NCBI GenBank assembly: GCA_026710545.1
Contig: JAPOQU010000061.1
Coordinates: forward strand, 1-64,000
From: Gammaproteobacteria bacterium
GTDB taxonomy: Bacteria > Pseudomonadota > Gammaproteobacteria > Eutrophobiales > Eutrophobiaceae
Length of the DNA: 64,000 bases
Direction of reading: 5' to 3'
Shown: one piece after another, positions 8,189 through 18,107 of the stretch
How positions within the stretch are numbered: the stretch's first letter is position 1
Layout of the letters: every line of letters begins with the position of its first letter
The notes under the pieces: model-generated
What the model saw: the letters and a program-made list of their open reading frames with translations, nothing else
Told to the model about the DNA's origin: nothing
The model's database searches: none
Position numbers and translations under genes: made by a program

Positions 8189-9079
8189 ATGTTTGCCGAT
8201 TTCGAACGCACGTCTCAACCTGTTAACGGTATTAACATTCACTACCGCATCGGGGGTTCAGGGCCGCCCCTGTTGCTGCTTCACGGGCACCCGCAAACCC
8301 ATGTCATGTGGCACAAGGTCGCCGGACAACTCACAGACCATTTCACGGTGGTTGCCGCGGACCTGAGAGGTTATGGCGACAGCGACAAGCCCCCTGTATC
8401 GGAAAAGAATCACCCGTATTCAAAACGCGAAATGGCGCTGGATCAGGTCGGGTTGATGAGTTCCCTGGGTTTTGGCCGCTTCGACATCCTGGCGCATGAC
8501 CGGGGCGCGCGGGTCTCTCACAGGCTGGCGCTCGATCACCCTGGAGCCGTCAACCGCATGATCCTGCTGGACATCGCGCCAACCCTGTCCATGTATGAAC
8601 AGACCACGGAGGAATTCGCCAGGGCATACTGGCACTGGTTTTTCCTCATACGTCCGGCGCCGTTGCCTGAAACACTGATAACGGCGGACCCGGAGAACTA
8701 CCTGCGCACCATGTTGTTCAGGCTCAGTGCGGGAGGGAATCCGTTTACCGGTGAGGCGATTGCCGAATACCTGCGTTGCCTGAGACTGCCCGGTACTGCT
8801 GCCGGGAATTGCGAAGACTACCGGGCCAGTGCGGGTATCGACCTGGAGCATGACCGGCAGGACAGGGCCGCGGGAAACAGGATAACCTGCCCCCTGCTCG
8901 TGTTATGGGGCACGGAAGGCGTTATAGGAAAGTTGTTTAACCCGTTGCAGGAATGGGAAAAAGTGGCCGATGACGTGCAAGGCGCCGGACTGCCGTCGGG
9001 TCATTTCATCCCGGAGGAGATCCCGGGAATTTTGCTTGAACATGTATTGAACTTTCTACATTATGCGAACAGGCAATAA
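8189..9079 (+). CDS. Haloacetate dehalogenase-type alpha/beta hydrolase
   Basis: A 296-residue alpha/beta hydrolase. The nucleophile is aspartate D104 in HDRGAR, not serine, with the two arginines (R105, R108) that bind the carboxylate in fluoroacetate dehalogenases. The acid is D128 (LLDIAPT) and the base H272 (SGHFIPEE). H149 and W150 in YWHWFF, with Y211, match the halide pocket. The length fits. The family converts haloacetates to glycolate plus halide in the cytoplasm; some members are epoxide hydrolases, so the true substrate is open. It follows the operator array and is 14 bp from the flavoprotein gene, with which it is probably co-transcribed. Confidence 0.8.
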   Translation: MFADFERTSQPVNGINIHYRIGGSGPPLLLLHGHPQTHVMWHKVAGQLTDHFTVVAADLRGYGDSDKPPVSEKNHPYSKREMALDQVGLMSSLGFGRFDILAHDRGARVSHRLALDHPGAVNRMILLDIAPTLSMYEQTTEEFARAYWHWFFLIRPAPLPETLITADPENYLRTMLFRLSAGGNPFTGEAIAEYLRCLRLPGTAAGNCEDYRASAGIDLEHDRQDRAAGNRITCPLLVLWGTEGVIGKLFNPLQEWEKVADDVQGAGLPSGHFIPEEIPGILLEHVLNFLHYANRQ

Positions 9080-9093
9080 AACGCGGGGACCGG

Positions 9094-10614
9094 GTGGTGA
9101 CTGGAAATAACACGGAATTTCATGCCGATGCGGACGTCATCGTCATCGGCAGCGGCTTCGGCGGATCCGTGGCCGCAGCGCGGCTGGTCGATGCCGGGAT
9201 GTCGGTACTGCTGCTCGAGCGCGGTCCCTGGCGCGAGACGGTGCCTGTGCGGGAAGCCGGTATCACGGACACCAGGCCGTTGCCCCGCAGCGGCGGCATG
9301 ACGAGCGTACTGCGCTCGCTGCACCTGCCGGTCGGGCCGAAGTCCGGGATCAGGTTGAACAAAACCGGTTTTCTGGATATGTGGGTCGGCCAGGGCGTCA
9401 AAGCTGTATGTACGTCCGGTGTGGGTGGGGGCAGCCACATCTGGGCCGCCACGCTGGAGAGCCCTCCCAAAGAATTCTGGAATAATCGTGCTGACGGACT
9501 GGACGATGGGGTCCTTGCTTCCCATTACAACCGGGTAGGGAAAGAGTTGAAGGGCACCCAGCCGACGGATGCCAGGCGCGTGCCGAACCATGCCGATCAC
9601 GCCTGGGAAGGCGTGGACCACTTCACGCCGCTGGGTGTCGGCGAGCAGCCGCCCATGGCCGTCCTCTACCCTGAGACGGCGCGTGTCACGGGACCGCTAA
9701 CCGATGAGCAGGGCATTGTGCGTATGCCGATGGATTTCCAGAAGGATCACGGCATGTTCGGCAGCCCGGATGGGTCCAAATCGACCGTGGATGCGCTTTA
9801 CCTGTTGCCCGCACTCCAGAAAGGCCTGGTGATAAAGCCGATGCACGAAGTCCGGGAAATCCGCCGTGACCGGGACAAGGGCTACCGCCTGCTGGTGCAT
9901 GATCTGCAGAAACAGGAGGGCCTCACACTCAGTGCGCCCAGGGTTGTCCTGGCGGCCGGCACCATGAATACCAACTACCTGTTGCTGCATTCACGCCAGG
10001 CGGGCAACCTTGGCGAACTGCCGGGGCTGGGGAAAGGCTTTGGCGTGAACGGCGACCTGATCGGTTCCTGGCCGGTCCCGGGGGATGGTTCCCGCAATTC
10101 CGTAGCGGGGCCGCCCGCACACGGCCGCATCAAGATCGCCGGGCATGAAAACAGTTGCTATGTCCTTCTCGCCGGCGGGGATACGCCTCCCGTACCCGGA
10201 TTCCTCCACGCCAGGGCACGGGCAAAAGCCGGCCGGGCATTTGACGTGGTGGCCATGTCGCAGGATGCGGCCGACGGCGAGATCCGGATGCACAAGGGCC
10301 GCATGAAATTTTCGTTTTCCATGAGCGGTTCACCCAGCTATGCCGCCACCATCAATGCGTTTGAATCGCTCGCTGCCCAATCGGGCCGCCCGGTCAGGTT
10401 TGACGGCAAAAACGTGTTCACGGCCCACGCGCTGGGCGGTTGCCGCATCAGCGATGACCCCGCAGCAGGCGTGGTCGATGGTGAAGGCCAGGTGCACGGG
10501 CACCCCGGCCTTTATATCGCGGATGCGTCCGTGTTCCCGCAACCGGTCGGCGTGCCGCCCTCGCTGAGTATTGCGGCCTGGGCGTCTCACGTCGCCGGAC
10601 GTATGCAGCCCTGA
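9094..10614 (+). CDS. GMC-family FAD oxidoreductase (cholesterol oxidase-like)
   Basis: A 506-residue flavoprotein. The N-terminus has the dinucleotide motif GSGFGGSVAAARLVDAG then LLLERG; GVGGGSHIW follows near residue 112; the C-terminus has the GMC block with HALGGCR and the final FAD motif YIADASVFPQPVGVPPSLSI. This pattern fits the cholesterol-oxidase-like branch of the glucose-methanol-choline family, which oxidises alcohols. The substrate is unknown. Two GTG codons in tandem (9094 and 9097) follow the GGGG at 9085-9088; either may start translation. No signal peptide is visible. The gene lies in the middle of a likely three-gene plus-strand operon. Confidence 0.8.
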   Translation: MVTGNNTEFHADADVIVIGSGFGGSVAAARLVDAGMSVLLLERGPWRETVPVREAGITDTRPLPRSGGMTSVLRSLHLPVGPKSGIRLNKTGFLDMWVGQGVKAVCTSGVGGGSHIWAATLESPPKEFWNNRADGLDDGVLASHYNRVGKELKGTQPTDARRVPNHADHAWEGVDHFTPLGVGEQPPMAVLYPETARVTGPLTDEQGIVRMPMDFQKDHGMFGSPDGSKSTVDALYLLPALQKGLVIKPMHEVREIRRDRDKGYRLLVHDLQKQEGLTLSAPRVVLAAGTMNTNYLLLHSRQAGNLGELPGLGKGFGVNGDLIGSWPVPGDGSRNSVAGPPAHGRIKIAGHENSCYVLLAGGDTPPVPGFLHARARAKAGRAFDVVAMSQDAADGEIRMHKGRMKFSFSMSGSPSYAATINAFESLAAQSGRPVRFDGKNVFTAHALGGCRISDDPAAGVVDGEGQVHGHPGLYIADASVFPQPVGVPPSLSIAAWASHVAGRMQP

Positions 10615-10687
10615 CCGGGTACGGAATCCAGTTGGGGAAATGCGGGCATTAGCAGATCGGTAACCACATGTGAAACGGAGAGAGGAC

Positions 10688-12046
10688 ATGCCAAGAAAAG
10701 TTGCAATTATCGGCGCCGGGGTGTCGGGACTGGGAGTGGCCTGGGCGCTGCACCGGCAACCCGATCGCTTCGATTTCCGCCTGTTCGAGGCGCAGTCCCG
10801 GATAGGCGGCAATGCCGTTACGGCCGACATGCCGCAGGACGATGGCAGCTCGATCCCGTTCGATATTTCCGTCACCGCGTGTATTCCGTCGGTCTACCAT
10901 CATATTCTCCTGTTCATGCAGCAACACGGTATCGAACTGGTCGATACCCGGTTCAGTTACAGCGTGAAGTATCGCGGCGGCGTCTACGCGCACGATTTCG
11001 ACTCGGACATCAGGAGGCAGTTGCAACCGGAAATCGAGAAGTTCCAGAAGCTCCTCAAGCGGTTGAAATGGTTTGGCCGGCTGAACAACACCAGGTCCAG
11101 GCTGCTCAATGCGCTCAACCCGTTCAACTACGTCAGCATGGGCATGGTGCTCAACCTGGGCGGTTTTTCCGGAGACTTCCGCTACAAGATTCTCAAGCCC
11201 ATGTTCGTCAACTTCCTCATGGCGACGAACGTGTTCGATATGCCTGCATCCCTGTTTTCCCGCTACCTGCAGTTCTTCGATATCGAAACCGCAACGCCGA
11301 TGCAGACCTGGGGCCAGGGCACGCGGCGCATCTACGAGGAACTGTCTGCCGGCTTCAAGGACAGGATTTACCTTAACCGGCCGGTCCGAAAGGTGTACCG
11401 GCGCCCGGCCGAAGTCGTCGTAGAGGATGAAAACGGGAACACGGAGACGTTCGATGATGTCGTGTTCGCAAGCAACGCGAACCAGACCCTGATGATGCTG
11501 GATAAACCGACCTTCCTGGAGCGGTGGCTGCTCTCTTCAATACGCTACGAGAGCGAACTGCACAACCATACTGTCGTGCATTCGGACGCCTCTGTTCTTC
11601 CGGACACCGAGGTCAAGGAACTCGCCACCCGGAGCAACCATATCGAGCAATACGGCGTCCGCCCCGACAACTACGAGATCACCTATATCATGCACAACCA
11701 GCAACCCTGGGCGAAACGCTCGGACAAGCCATGCCTGGTGACCTACAACCCGATCAGCCCCATCGACGAAGGCAGGATCGTGAAAAAGTGGTGGTTCCAG
11801 CACATCGTGCACGACGTGCGTCACGTGGCCCTGCTTGTCCATATGTTTCGCTTCATCCAGGGCGGGAGGAGGATCTGGCACTGTGGCGCCCATACCCTGA
11901 TCAACAGCCAGGAGACCTGTTTCGTGACCGGCCTCGTTACCGCCAGGCAGATGGGTGCGGACTATCCGTTCGAGGATACCGAAGCGAGGAAGTGGTTCAA
12001 TTTTTACGGGCGTCTGATGTATGGGTGGAGGCTCAGGAAGGCCTGA
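10688..12046 (+). CDS. FAD-dependent amine-oxidase-family protein
   Basis: A 452-residue flavoprotein that opens with a Rossmann motif (VAIIGAGVSGLGVAWAL) and a following FEAQSRIGGNA, as in the amine oxidase and phytoene desaturase superfamily. I start it at the ATG at 10688, preceded by GGAGAGAGG; a GTG in frame at 10670 lacks a good ribosome site. Proteins of this type are often found near cyclopropane-fatty-acid synthase-like genes and are annotated only as NAD/FAD-binding proteins; no such partner is here. The reaction is unknown. It faces the slipin gene across repeated hairpin-forming DNA. Confidence 0.75.
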   Translation: MPRKVAIIGAGVSGLGVAWALHRQPDRFDFRLFEAQSRIGGNAVTADMPQDDGSSIPFDISVTACIPSVYHHILLFMQQHGIELVDTRFSYSVKYRGGVYAHDFDSDIRRQLQPEIEKFQKLLKRLKWFGRLNNTRSRLLNALNPFNYVSMGMVLNLGGFSGDFRYKILKPMFVNFLMATNVFDMPASLFSRYLQFFDIETATPMQTWGQGTRRIYEELSAGFKDRIYLNRPVRKVYRRPAEVVVEDENGNTETFDDVVFASNANQTLMMLDKPTFLERWLLSSIRYESELHNHTVVHSDASVLPDTEVKELATRSNHIEQYGVRPDNYEITYIMHNQQPWAKRSDKPCLVTYNPISPIDEGRIVKKWWFQHIVHDVRHVALLVHMFRFIQGGRRIWHCGAHTLINSQETCFVTGLVTARQMGADYPFEDTEARKWFNFYGRLMYGWRLRKA

Positions 12047-12052
12047 CCTGGA

Positions 12053-12147
12053 GCAAATTTAGGACACCCATAAATTGTCACTTTTCCGCAATTCATGGGT
12101 GTCCCAAATTGCTACTTTTCCGAAATTCATGGGTGTCCCAAATTGTT
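12053..12147. repeat. 34-bp direct repeats with inverted copy, possible terminator
   Basis: Two adjacent 34-bp copies (12080-12113 and 12114-12147) share ATTCATGGGTGTCCCAAATT, differing at about two bases. An inverted copy, AATTTAGGACACCCATAAATT, lies at 12054-12074 (21 bases with two changes). The inverted copy can pair with either direct copy to give a 20-bp stem, so two alternative hairpins are possible. It fills the gap between two convergent genes and may end transcription from both sides. Confidence 0.7.
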
Positions 12148-12149
12148 AT

Positions 12150-12905
12150 TTATTCGCTGTCTGTCTGGCTTGTCAACTGGAATGATTTGAGGAAATCAAT
12201 TGGGATGGGGAAGGCGATGGTGGAACTTTTCTCCCCGGCAATCTCGGTGAGGGTCTGCAGGTAGCGTAACTGCATGCTGTTGTTGTTCTTGCCAAGCACC
12301 GTGGCGGCTTCCAGCAGTTTCTCGGAGGCCTGCAACTCGCCCTCGGCGTGGATGATCTTGGCGCGCCGCTCGCGTTCTGCCTCCGCCTGCCTGGCAATGG
12401 CCCGGATCATGCTCTCGTCCAGGTCGACGTGCTTGATCTCTACGTTGGCCACCTTGATGCCCCAGGCGTCGGTCTGCTTGTCCAGGTCCGACTGGATATC
12501 GTTATTGAGCCGTTCCCGCTGCGACAGCATGTCGTCCAGTTCGTGTTTGCCCAGCACCGCGCGCAAGGTGGTTTGCGCCAGTTGGCTGGTGGCTTCATGG
12601 AAATTCTCCACCTGGATGATGGCGCGTTCCGGATCGATCACCCGGTAGTAGAGCACCGCGTTGACTTTGACCGACACGTTGTCCCTGGAGATGACGTCCT
12701 GGCTGGGCACGTCCATGGCGATGGTGCGCAGTTCCACCCGCTCAAGCTGTTGCACGATCGGGATGATGATGATCAGCCCCGGTCCTTTCACCGACGTGAA
12801 GCGGCCGAAAGTGAAGACCACTGCGCGTTCGTATTCGCGCAGGATCTTGATGAACATGGGCAACAGGATGGCAAGGCCGATAATCAGGTACAGGTAAGTC
12901 ATCAT
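12150..12905 (-). CDS. SPFH/band 7 protein, slipin
   Basis: A 251-residue membrane-anchored SPFH protein. An N-terminal hydrophobic segment (residues 3-20) is followed by the band 7 domain ([20 protein letters not shown], then [20 protein letters not shown]) and a charged helical oligomerisation region ([19 protein letters not shown]). Slipins form ring assemblies on the inner membrane and work with an NfeD protease. The nfeD gene lies directly upstream, overlapping by 4 bp (ATGA), the standard operon for this pair. The exact cellular role is not settled; membrane-domain organisation is usually inferred. Confidence 0.9.
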   Translation of the reverse strand: MMTYLYLIIGLAILLPMFIKILREYERAVVFTFGRFTSVKGPGLIIIIPIVQQLERVELRTIAMDVPSQDVISRDNVSVKVNAVLYYRVIDPERAIIQVENFHEATSQLAQTTLRAVLGKHELDDMLSQRERLNNDIQSDLDKQTDAWGIKVANVEIKHVDLDESMIRAIARQAEAERERRAKIIHAEGELQASEKLLEAATVLGKNNNSMQLRYLQTLTEIAGEKSSTIAFPIPIDFLKSFQLTSQTDSE

Positions 12906-14299
12906 GAGGATTCCTCCGGTGCTGGTTCGACATGCAGGATCAGGCCGTCCCTGCCGGTGACGCGAGCATTGTCACCGCCACGCATGGGCGTGTCGGATTG
13001 TGCGTTCCATTGCTCGCCATGGATATAAATGACCCCCGTACCGCTGAAGTCGGCCGCGATGCGGCCTGTAGCGCCGATGAGCTCTTCTGAGCCCGCCACC
13101 ACGGGACGTTGCCTGGACGCGTACAGTGAACGGATCACGACGAGGAAAAAGCCTGCGGACAACACGGAGACCGCAATGATCAAGGGCATTGAAACGGCAA
13201 TATTGCCGCTTTCCCGGTCGAACAGCAGGATGGAGCCCAGGACAAAGGAGACAATGCCGCCGATTCCCAGGATGCCGAAGCTGGGCATGAACAGTTCCCC
13301 GACTATGAGCGCAACTCCCAGGAACATCAGTCCCAGGCCGGCGTAGTTCACCGGCAGCACCTGCAGTGCGTACAGGGCCAGCAATAACGATACCCCGCCT
13401 ATGACCCCGGGCAGGACGTAACCGGGATTGGCCAGTTCGAAGAACAGCCCGTAAATGCCCAGCAGCATCAGGATATAGGCGATATTCGGGTTGGTAATGA
13501 TGGCCAGCAGTTCGTTGCGCCAGTCAGGCTCGATGGCTTCCACGATCAGGCCGCCGGTGTTCAGCGTCCGTTCCCCGTTCTGCAAGGACACCGTTCTGCC
13601 GTTCACCTGTTGCAGCAGATCGGCGATATCCCCGGCAATAATGTCGATCACGCCGGCTTCCAGGGCTTGCTCGGAGGACAGGCTGACTCCTTCCCGCACT
13701 GCCTGTTCCGCCCATTCCGCATTGCGCCCGCGCATCTCGGCCAGGCTGCGGATATAGGCCGCGGCATCGTTTACTATCTTCTTGGTCATCGCGTCCGCGT
13801 TGCTCAACGGGTCTTTCGGCGCTTCCTTGTCCTCACCCTTGTCCGCTGTTTCGGGACCGGCCTCATCGTCCGCCGCGCCCGGGGCAGGTTTTTCCGGCGG
13901 CTCCATACCGGGCATGCCGCCCATCTGCACGGGGGTGGCAGCGCCCAGGTTGGTGCCCGGCGCCATGGCCGCAACATGTGCGGCATACATCATGTAGGTG
14001 CCGGCGCTGGCAGCGCGCGCGCCGGAAGGCGCCACATGGATGGCGACCGGTACCGGGGAGGCGATGGTGGCGCGGATAATGCTGCGCATTGACAGGTCCA
14101 GGCCGCCCGGCGTATCCAGTTGAATAATAACGATTTCCGCGCCCGCGTCGTTGGCCTTGTCGAGACCGCGTTCGATGTAATCAGCGATTGCCGGACCGAT
14201 GGCGTCATTGACGCTGAGCAGGATTGCCTTGTCGCGCGTCTCTGCGTGAAGCAGTGCCGCTGCCAACATTACGACAAGAACTGCAAGCAACTGGCGCAT
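12902..14299 (-). CDS. nfeD: NfeD-family membrane serine protease
   Basis: A 465-residue protein from the ATG at 14299, which has a signal peptide ([19 protein letters not shown]) and GGAAAA-like purines before it; the frame is open to 14329. A ClpP-class serine protease domain carries the catalytic serine in [10 protein letters not shown] and the lysine in [15 protein letters not shown]. An unusual acidic, proline-rich stretch of about 50 residues ([18 protein letters not shown]) separates them. Four or five membrane helices follow, then a C-terminal NfeD OB-fold. Family members cleave the C-terminus of their partner slipin, here the next gene. Confidence 0.88.
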   Translation of the reverse strand: MRQLLAVLVVMLAAALLHAETRDKAILLSVNDAIGPAIADYIERGLDKANDAGAEIVIIQLDTPGGLDLSMRSIIRATIASPVPVAIHVAPSGARAASAGTYMMYAAHVAAMAPGTNLGAATPVQMGGMPGMEPPEKPAPGAADDEAGPETADKGEDKEAPKDPLSNADAMTKKIVNDAAAYIRSLAEMRGRNAEWAEQAVREGVSLSSEQALEAGVIDIIAGDIADLLQQVNGRTVSLQNGERTLNTGGLIVEAIEPDWRNELLAIITNPNIAYILMLLGIYGLFFELANPGYVLPGVIGGVSLLLALYALQVLPVNYAGLGLMFLGVALIVGELFMPSFGILGIGGIVSFVLGSILLFDRESGNIAVSMPLIIAVSVLSAGFFLVVIRSLYASRQRPVVAGSEELIGATGRIAADFSGTGVIYIHGEQWNAQSDTPMRGGDNARVTGRDGLILHVEPAPEESS

Positions 14300-14329
14300 G
14301 TTTTTCCGGTTAAATCGGGTCTCCGGCAT

Positions 14330-14947
14330 TCAGTTGATGGGTTTGATCGCCTTTATGGTTTTGACGATATCGAGGAACAGGTTGTTCACTTCCGTCACTT
14401 CAAATCCGGCCGCCCTGACGTTTCCCACGGTGTTCCTGTTCATGTCAGGACCAATTTTGCTGGTAATGATCGTCATGAAATCCAGCATGTATTTAAAGGG
14501 AAAATACCGGCTCCCCGTATGCTCGAACATGCACAGCGAGCCGCCCGGTTTCAACACGCGGTTCAATGCCTGTAACGCGGCAACCGGATTCGGCACGGAG
14601 CAGAAGGTACAGGATGTGAACACCTGGTCAAAGTGGTTGTCCGGGTACGGCAGTTCATGGACATCCACCAGTTCGGCTTGGATTTCTCCGTCGTAGTCGT
14701 TGATGCGCGGTTGCGCCCGTTTCAGCATTTCCGGACTGATATCGATGGCCGTAATCGTCATGCCGGGCGGGAATGCCGGTATATCCAGTCCGGTGCCCAG
14801 GGAGGCAAACAGTATATTGCCGGGCTGCATGTGGCTGAACAACGCGCTCTTGAACGGGAGCCAGCGTTTCAGTTCGCCGGTGCCGGTCATCAGGTCAAGG
14901 CTGGCTGCGGCCTTGTTCCACTTGTCTTGTGTGGCCAGGTCGACCAT
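14330..14947 (-). CDS. Class I SAM-dependent methyltransferase
   Basis: A 205-residue Rossmann methyltransferase. Motif I is ASLGTGLDIPAFPPG, the acidic residue ending strand 2 is in AIDISPEML, the motif II region is PDNHFDQVFTSCTFCSV, and motif III is LNRVLKPGG. It resembles UbiE- and phospholipid-N-methyltransferase-type enzymes (MLDFMTI and the methyltransf_11 fold), but the substrate is unknown. It overlaps the membrane-protein gene upstream by one base and ends directly before the nfeD frame, so it is likely part of the same transcript. Confidence 0.8.
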   Translation of the reverse strand: MVDLATQDKWNKAAASLDLMTGTGELKRWLPFKSALFSHMQPGNILFASLGTGLDIPAFPPGMTITAIDISPEMLKRAQPRINDYDGEIQAELVDVHELPYPDNHFDQVFTSCTFCSVPNPVAALQALNRVLKPGGSLCMFEHTGSRYFPFKYMLDFMTIITSKIGPDMNRNTVGNVRAAGFEVTEVNNLFLDIVKTIKAIKPIN

Positions 14948-15330
14948 CAGTTAATCTCGGTTAAGCTGATGCCGCGCAGGCATGCATTGACGAGCCAGAT
15001 GATACAGGTCACGGCAAGCCCGGTGATCGCGCCAAGCCAGACCAGGTGCATGAGGGGAACCGCCGTCATGGCCAGCCACATGGCGCTGATCATCCCGCTG
15101 AACATGCCGGTCAGCATGACCGGCACCATGACTTCCATGGCGCCGAAAAATATGCTCAAAACCAGCGACAGGAACAGGCCTGCCACCATTCCCAGCGCCA
15201 TCATCACGATCATGGCGATAAACATGTTCCAACCGGTGCTGATTAACGGCACGGCCGAGATGGCGATGAGGATGCCGGCGCCAAGATTCGATACCAGATC
15301 GCCGACTATGAAATAGAGCCTGTTGTCCAT
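14947..15330 (-). CDS. Small polytopic membrane protein
   Basis: A 127-residue protein with four likely membrane helices (about residues 8-28, 33-62, 64-92 and 95-117) and very few charges, rich in methionine. I recognise no family. It is the first gene of the minus-strand group methyltransferase-nfeD-slipin and overlaps the methyltransferase start by one base, so the two are probably co-translated. It could be a membrane partner of the methyltransferase; that is only context. Confidence 0.65.
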   Translation of the reverse strand: MDNRLYFIVGDLVSNLGAGILIAISAVPLISTGWNMFIAMIVMMALGMVAGLFLSLVLSIFFGAMEVMVPVMLTGMFSGMISAMWLAMTAVPLMHLVWLGAITGLAVTCIIWLVNACLRGISLTEIN

Positions 15331-15496
15331 GATGTAAGCAAAGTTGTCCGCACAGCTTATATATTAAGACAATTTGGCTGGTTTGGGTATGATCATGGAC
15401 TCCGGTCGATCAACAGGGCTGTTAGTGAACTTTTTTCCTGTTGCCAGTCTAAAATTAATATTGTCTAATAACAAAATGAAAACATGGCTGAAGTGA

Positions 15497-15826
15497 ATGT
15501 ATCTTCTGACTGCCCTTGTAATAGCCGCCTCTGTATTTGACGTTTCGTCATCAATACAATATCCCTCCGCTGCGCCCAGTGCGCGGTCGCTAAACCCTGC
15601 CCCGTTTATCCTCGCCCAGGAATACGAAAACGACGATAACAAGCCGAAACCTGAAACCACCAGCATTCAATTACCCGCCCAGAGTCAGGAATTCCGGGAC
15701 AACAGAAGGTGTATGACAGTCTGTTCCGGTTGGGGAGAAGAGTGTGTAGTGGTCGACACCGAAGCGGACTTTGTAACCCGTAAGTGCATGCGAACCTGTA
15801 CGTCGTTCGCCGAGGAATGTCTCTGA
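15497..15826 (+). CDS. Small exported protein with duplicated three-cysteine motif
   Basis: A 109-residue protein with a hydrophobic N-terminus that could be a signal peptide (residues 1-19), a low-complexity polar middle, and six cysteines at the end. The cysteines fall in two matching units, C72-x3-C76-x6-C83 and C97-x3-C101-x6-C108, both reading CMxxC and ending EEC. This internal repeat argues for a real, selected protein, perhaps disulfide-bonded in the periplasm or metal-binding. No ribosome site is obvious before the ATG. I do not recognise the family. Confidence 0.55.
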   Translation: MYLLTALVIAASVFDVSSSIQYPSAAPSARSLNPAPFILAQEYENDDNKPKPETTSIQLPAQSQEFRDNRRCMTVCSGWGEECVVVDTEADFVTRKCMRTCTSFAEECL

Positions 15827-15912
15827 ATAGACTGTCCCGTGTATAATAACGGGAGAGGAAACCGGAGCAACAGTCCCGCAGGCCTGCTCTGCGTTTCCTT
15901 CGTAGTTATGCA

Positions 15913-15997
<85 letters not shown>

Positions 15998-16079
15998 TAT
16001 CTGGGGTCAGAGTAAAAATACGTTCGTGTTGACAGGCGACGGATTGTTGTCGAGTATTTTTACTCTGACCCCAAATATC
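15998..16079. repeat. 82-bp hairpin element, GGGGTCAGAGTAAAAAT arms
   Basis: The arms 15998-16020 and 16055-16079 are near-perfect inverted copies (GGGGTCAGAGTAAAAATA against TATTTTTACTCTGACCCC) around a 34-base spacer. A second element of the same plan lies at 50871-50954. It starts directly at the CCA end of tRNA-Leu and ends 23 bp before tig. It is a palindromic repeat of the REP or miniature-element kind; its mobiliser is not in the window. Confidence 0.8.
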
Positions 16080-16102
16080 AATCCGTATACAGGATAAAAA
16101 AT

Positions 16103-17428
16103 ATGTCAGTAGCAGCAGAAACAACAAGCTCTCTTGAGAGGAGCGTCACGGTGGATGTGCCGGAGGAACGTATCTCCAGCGCAGTGGAAGAACGGCTTAA
16201 ATCCATGAGCAGGACCAGCCGGGTACAGGGGTTTCGCCCGGGCAAAGCGCCCCTGCGCGTGATGAAGCAGCGCTTCGGCGCCCAGGTCCGCAAGGAGGTG
16301 GTGGAAAAGCTGGTCACCTCGTCCTTTTACGAGGCAGTGAACCGGGAGGAACTGAAACCCGTCGGCATGCCGTTGATTGACCCCTTGCAGGAGAAGGTCG
16401 GTGAGGGCCTGTCCTATACCGCGACCTTTGAGGTGTTGCCGGAAATCAAGCTCAACCCCGTCGAAAAGCTGGAAATAGAAAAACCAGTTTGTCCCATCGC
16501 CGACGTCGACATCGACGGGATGATAGAAAGGCTGCGCCGGCAGCGGCGTGATTTCCGCGTGGAGGAACGCGCCGCGCAGGACGGCGACAGGGTCAACGTG
16601 AATTGCCGGGGGCAGGTCGACGGCGAAGCGCTCGATAACCTCACGATGGAGAACGTGGATATCGAGTTGGGTCAAAATCAGTTTATCCCGGGCCTGGAGG
16701 AGGGGCTGATAGGCGCCTCTGCCGGCCAGTCGCTTACCCTGGACCTGACGTTTCCGGACGATTACAGTAATGAAGAACTGGCCGGCAAGCCGGCGCTGTT
16801 TGAACTGGAGGTCAATCACGTCGCGCAGGCCGTCCTGCCCGAGCTGGACGCGGCGTTCTTCGAAGCGTTCGGCGTGAAAGACGGAGATGAGCAGGCGTTC
16901 AGGCAGGAGATCCGCCAGCACATGGAACGGGAAATCGAGGCCGCGACCCGGACCCGCTTCCGGGACGAGATAATGAAGTCCCTGTACGAGGCCAACGAGA
17001 TAGAATTGCCCAACACCCTGGTAAACGCGGAATTCCAGCGCATGCGGAACATGTTTATCAAGGATATGAGTGAGCGCGGCCTCTCCAGCGAGGCATCTTC
17101 CGAGCTGCTGGACTCCGATTACGTGCAGAACACGGCCAGGCGCCAGGTCACCCTGCAATTGCTCACCGCGCAGATCATCAGTTCACAACAACTGAGCGCC
17201 AACCCTGAAAAAGTCAGGGAAATCATAGAGAAAAGAGCACAAAGTTATGAAGATTCTGCAGCCCTGGTCAATTGGTATTATAATGACAAGGAACGCCTGG
17301 CGGAGGTAGAAGCCCTGGCGCTTGAAGACGAGGTAATTAACTGGGTTGCCTCCAAGGGCGCGGTAAAAGAAGTGCCGCTGTCGTTTGACGAACTGATGAA
17401 TAAAGGGCAGACTCACCAACATGCATAA
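16103..17428 (+). CDS. tig: Trigger factor
   Basis: A 441-residue ribosome-bound chaperone and peptidyl-prolyl isomerase; the E. coli protein has 432. The N-terminal ribosome-binding domain has the signature [20 protein letters not shown], the FKBP domain has [14 protein letters not shown] and [16 protein letters not shown], and the C-terminal helical cradle fills the rest. It meets nascent chains at the ribosome exit. It is followed by clpP with an 8-bp overlap, so folding and proteolysis genes are translationally linked, then clpX and lon. Confidence 0.97.
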   Translation: MSVAAETTSSLERSVTVDVPEERISSAVEERLKSMSRTSRVQGFRPGKAPLRVMKQRFGAQVRKEVVEKLVTSSFYEAVNREELKPVGMPLIDPLQEKVGEGLSYTATFEVLPEIKLNPVEKLEIEKPVCPIADVDIDGMIERLRRQRRDFRVEERAAQDGDRVNVNCRGQVDGEALDNLTMENVDIELGQNQFIPGLEEGLIGASAGQSLTLDLTFPDDYSNEELAGKPALFELEVNHVAQAVLPELDAAFFEAFGVKDGDEQAFRQEIRQHMEREIEAATRTRFRDEIMKSLYEANEIELPNTLVNAEFQRMRNMFIKDMSERGLSSEASSELLDSDYVQNTARRQVTLQLLTAQIISSQQLSANPEKVREIIEKRAQSYEDSAALVNWYYNDKERLAEVEALALEDEVINWVASKGAVKEVPLSFDELMNKGQTHQHA

Positions 17429-18059
17429 ATCGGAAATACAGGCGCTCAACCTGGTTCCCATGGTTGTGGAACAGACTTCGCGCGGCGAGCGCGCCTATGA
17501 TATTTATTCCCGCCTGTTGAAGGAACGGGTGGTGTTCCTGGTGGGGCCGGTCGAGGACCACGTGGCCAACCTGATTGTCGCCCAGTTGCTGTTTCTCGAA
17601 TCGGAGAACCCGGACAAGGATATCCATTTTTATATCAATTCACCGGGCGGGTCGGTTTCTGCGGGTCTTGCGGTTTACGATACCATGCAGTTTATCAAGC
17701 CGGACGTCAGTACCATGTGTGTCGGCCAGGCGGCCAGTATGGGCGCGCTGCTGCTCGCCGGCGGTACCGAAGGTAAACGCTTTTGTTTACCGCATTCGCG
17801 GGTTATGATCCATCAACCCCTGGGGGGTTTCCAGGGGCAGGCGACGGATATCGATATACACGCAAGAGAGATTTTGAAGGCGCGCGAGAGGCTTAACGAG
17901 ATTCTCGTCAAGCACACCGGGCAATCTATTGATAAAATACAGCAGGACACGGAGCGTGATAAGTTTATGAGTTCGGAAGAGGCAAGCGACTATGGGCTGG
18001 TCGACGCGGTGCTGTCGACGCGCCAGTCTGCGCCGGTTCCGGAAGATGCGTCCAGCTAG
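17421..18059 (+). CDS. clpP: ATP-dependent Clp protease, proteolytic subunit
   Basis: A 212-residue serine protease. The catalytic serine is in [14 protein letters not shown], the histidine in [10 protein letters not shown], and the aspartate follows in the [12 protein letters not shown] region. It forms a 14-subunit barrel that degrades substrates fed by ClpX, encoded 49 bp downstream. The ATG at 17421 lies inside the last codons of tig. The length and order match other gammaproteobacteria. Confidence 0.97.
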   Translation: MHKSEIQALNLVPMVVEQTSRGERAYDIYSRLLKERVVFLVGPVEDHVANLIVAQLLFLESENPDKDIHFYINSPGGSVSAGLAVYDTMQFIKPDVSTMCVGQAASMGALLLAGGTEGKRFCLPHSRVMIHQPLGGFQGQATDIDIHAREILKARERLNEILVKHTGQSIDKIQQDTERDKFMSSEEASDYGLVDAVLSTRQSAPVPEDASS

Positions 18060-18107
18060 CGTCGGAGGGCGGATAACAGGCAACTTCAATGATTCGCAAG
18101 GTAAGTT

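Noticed and set aside
11524-12264. A 246-residue plus-strand frame overlapping the amine-oxidase-family gene
   Set aside because: It runs in a shifted frame through the flavoprotein gene, the repeats and the end of the slipin gene; no family match.
16106-17158. A 350-residue minus-strand frame opposite tig
   Set aside because: A shadow frame; trigger factor on the plus strand is certain.
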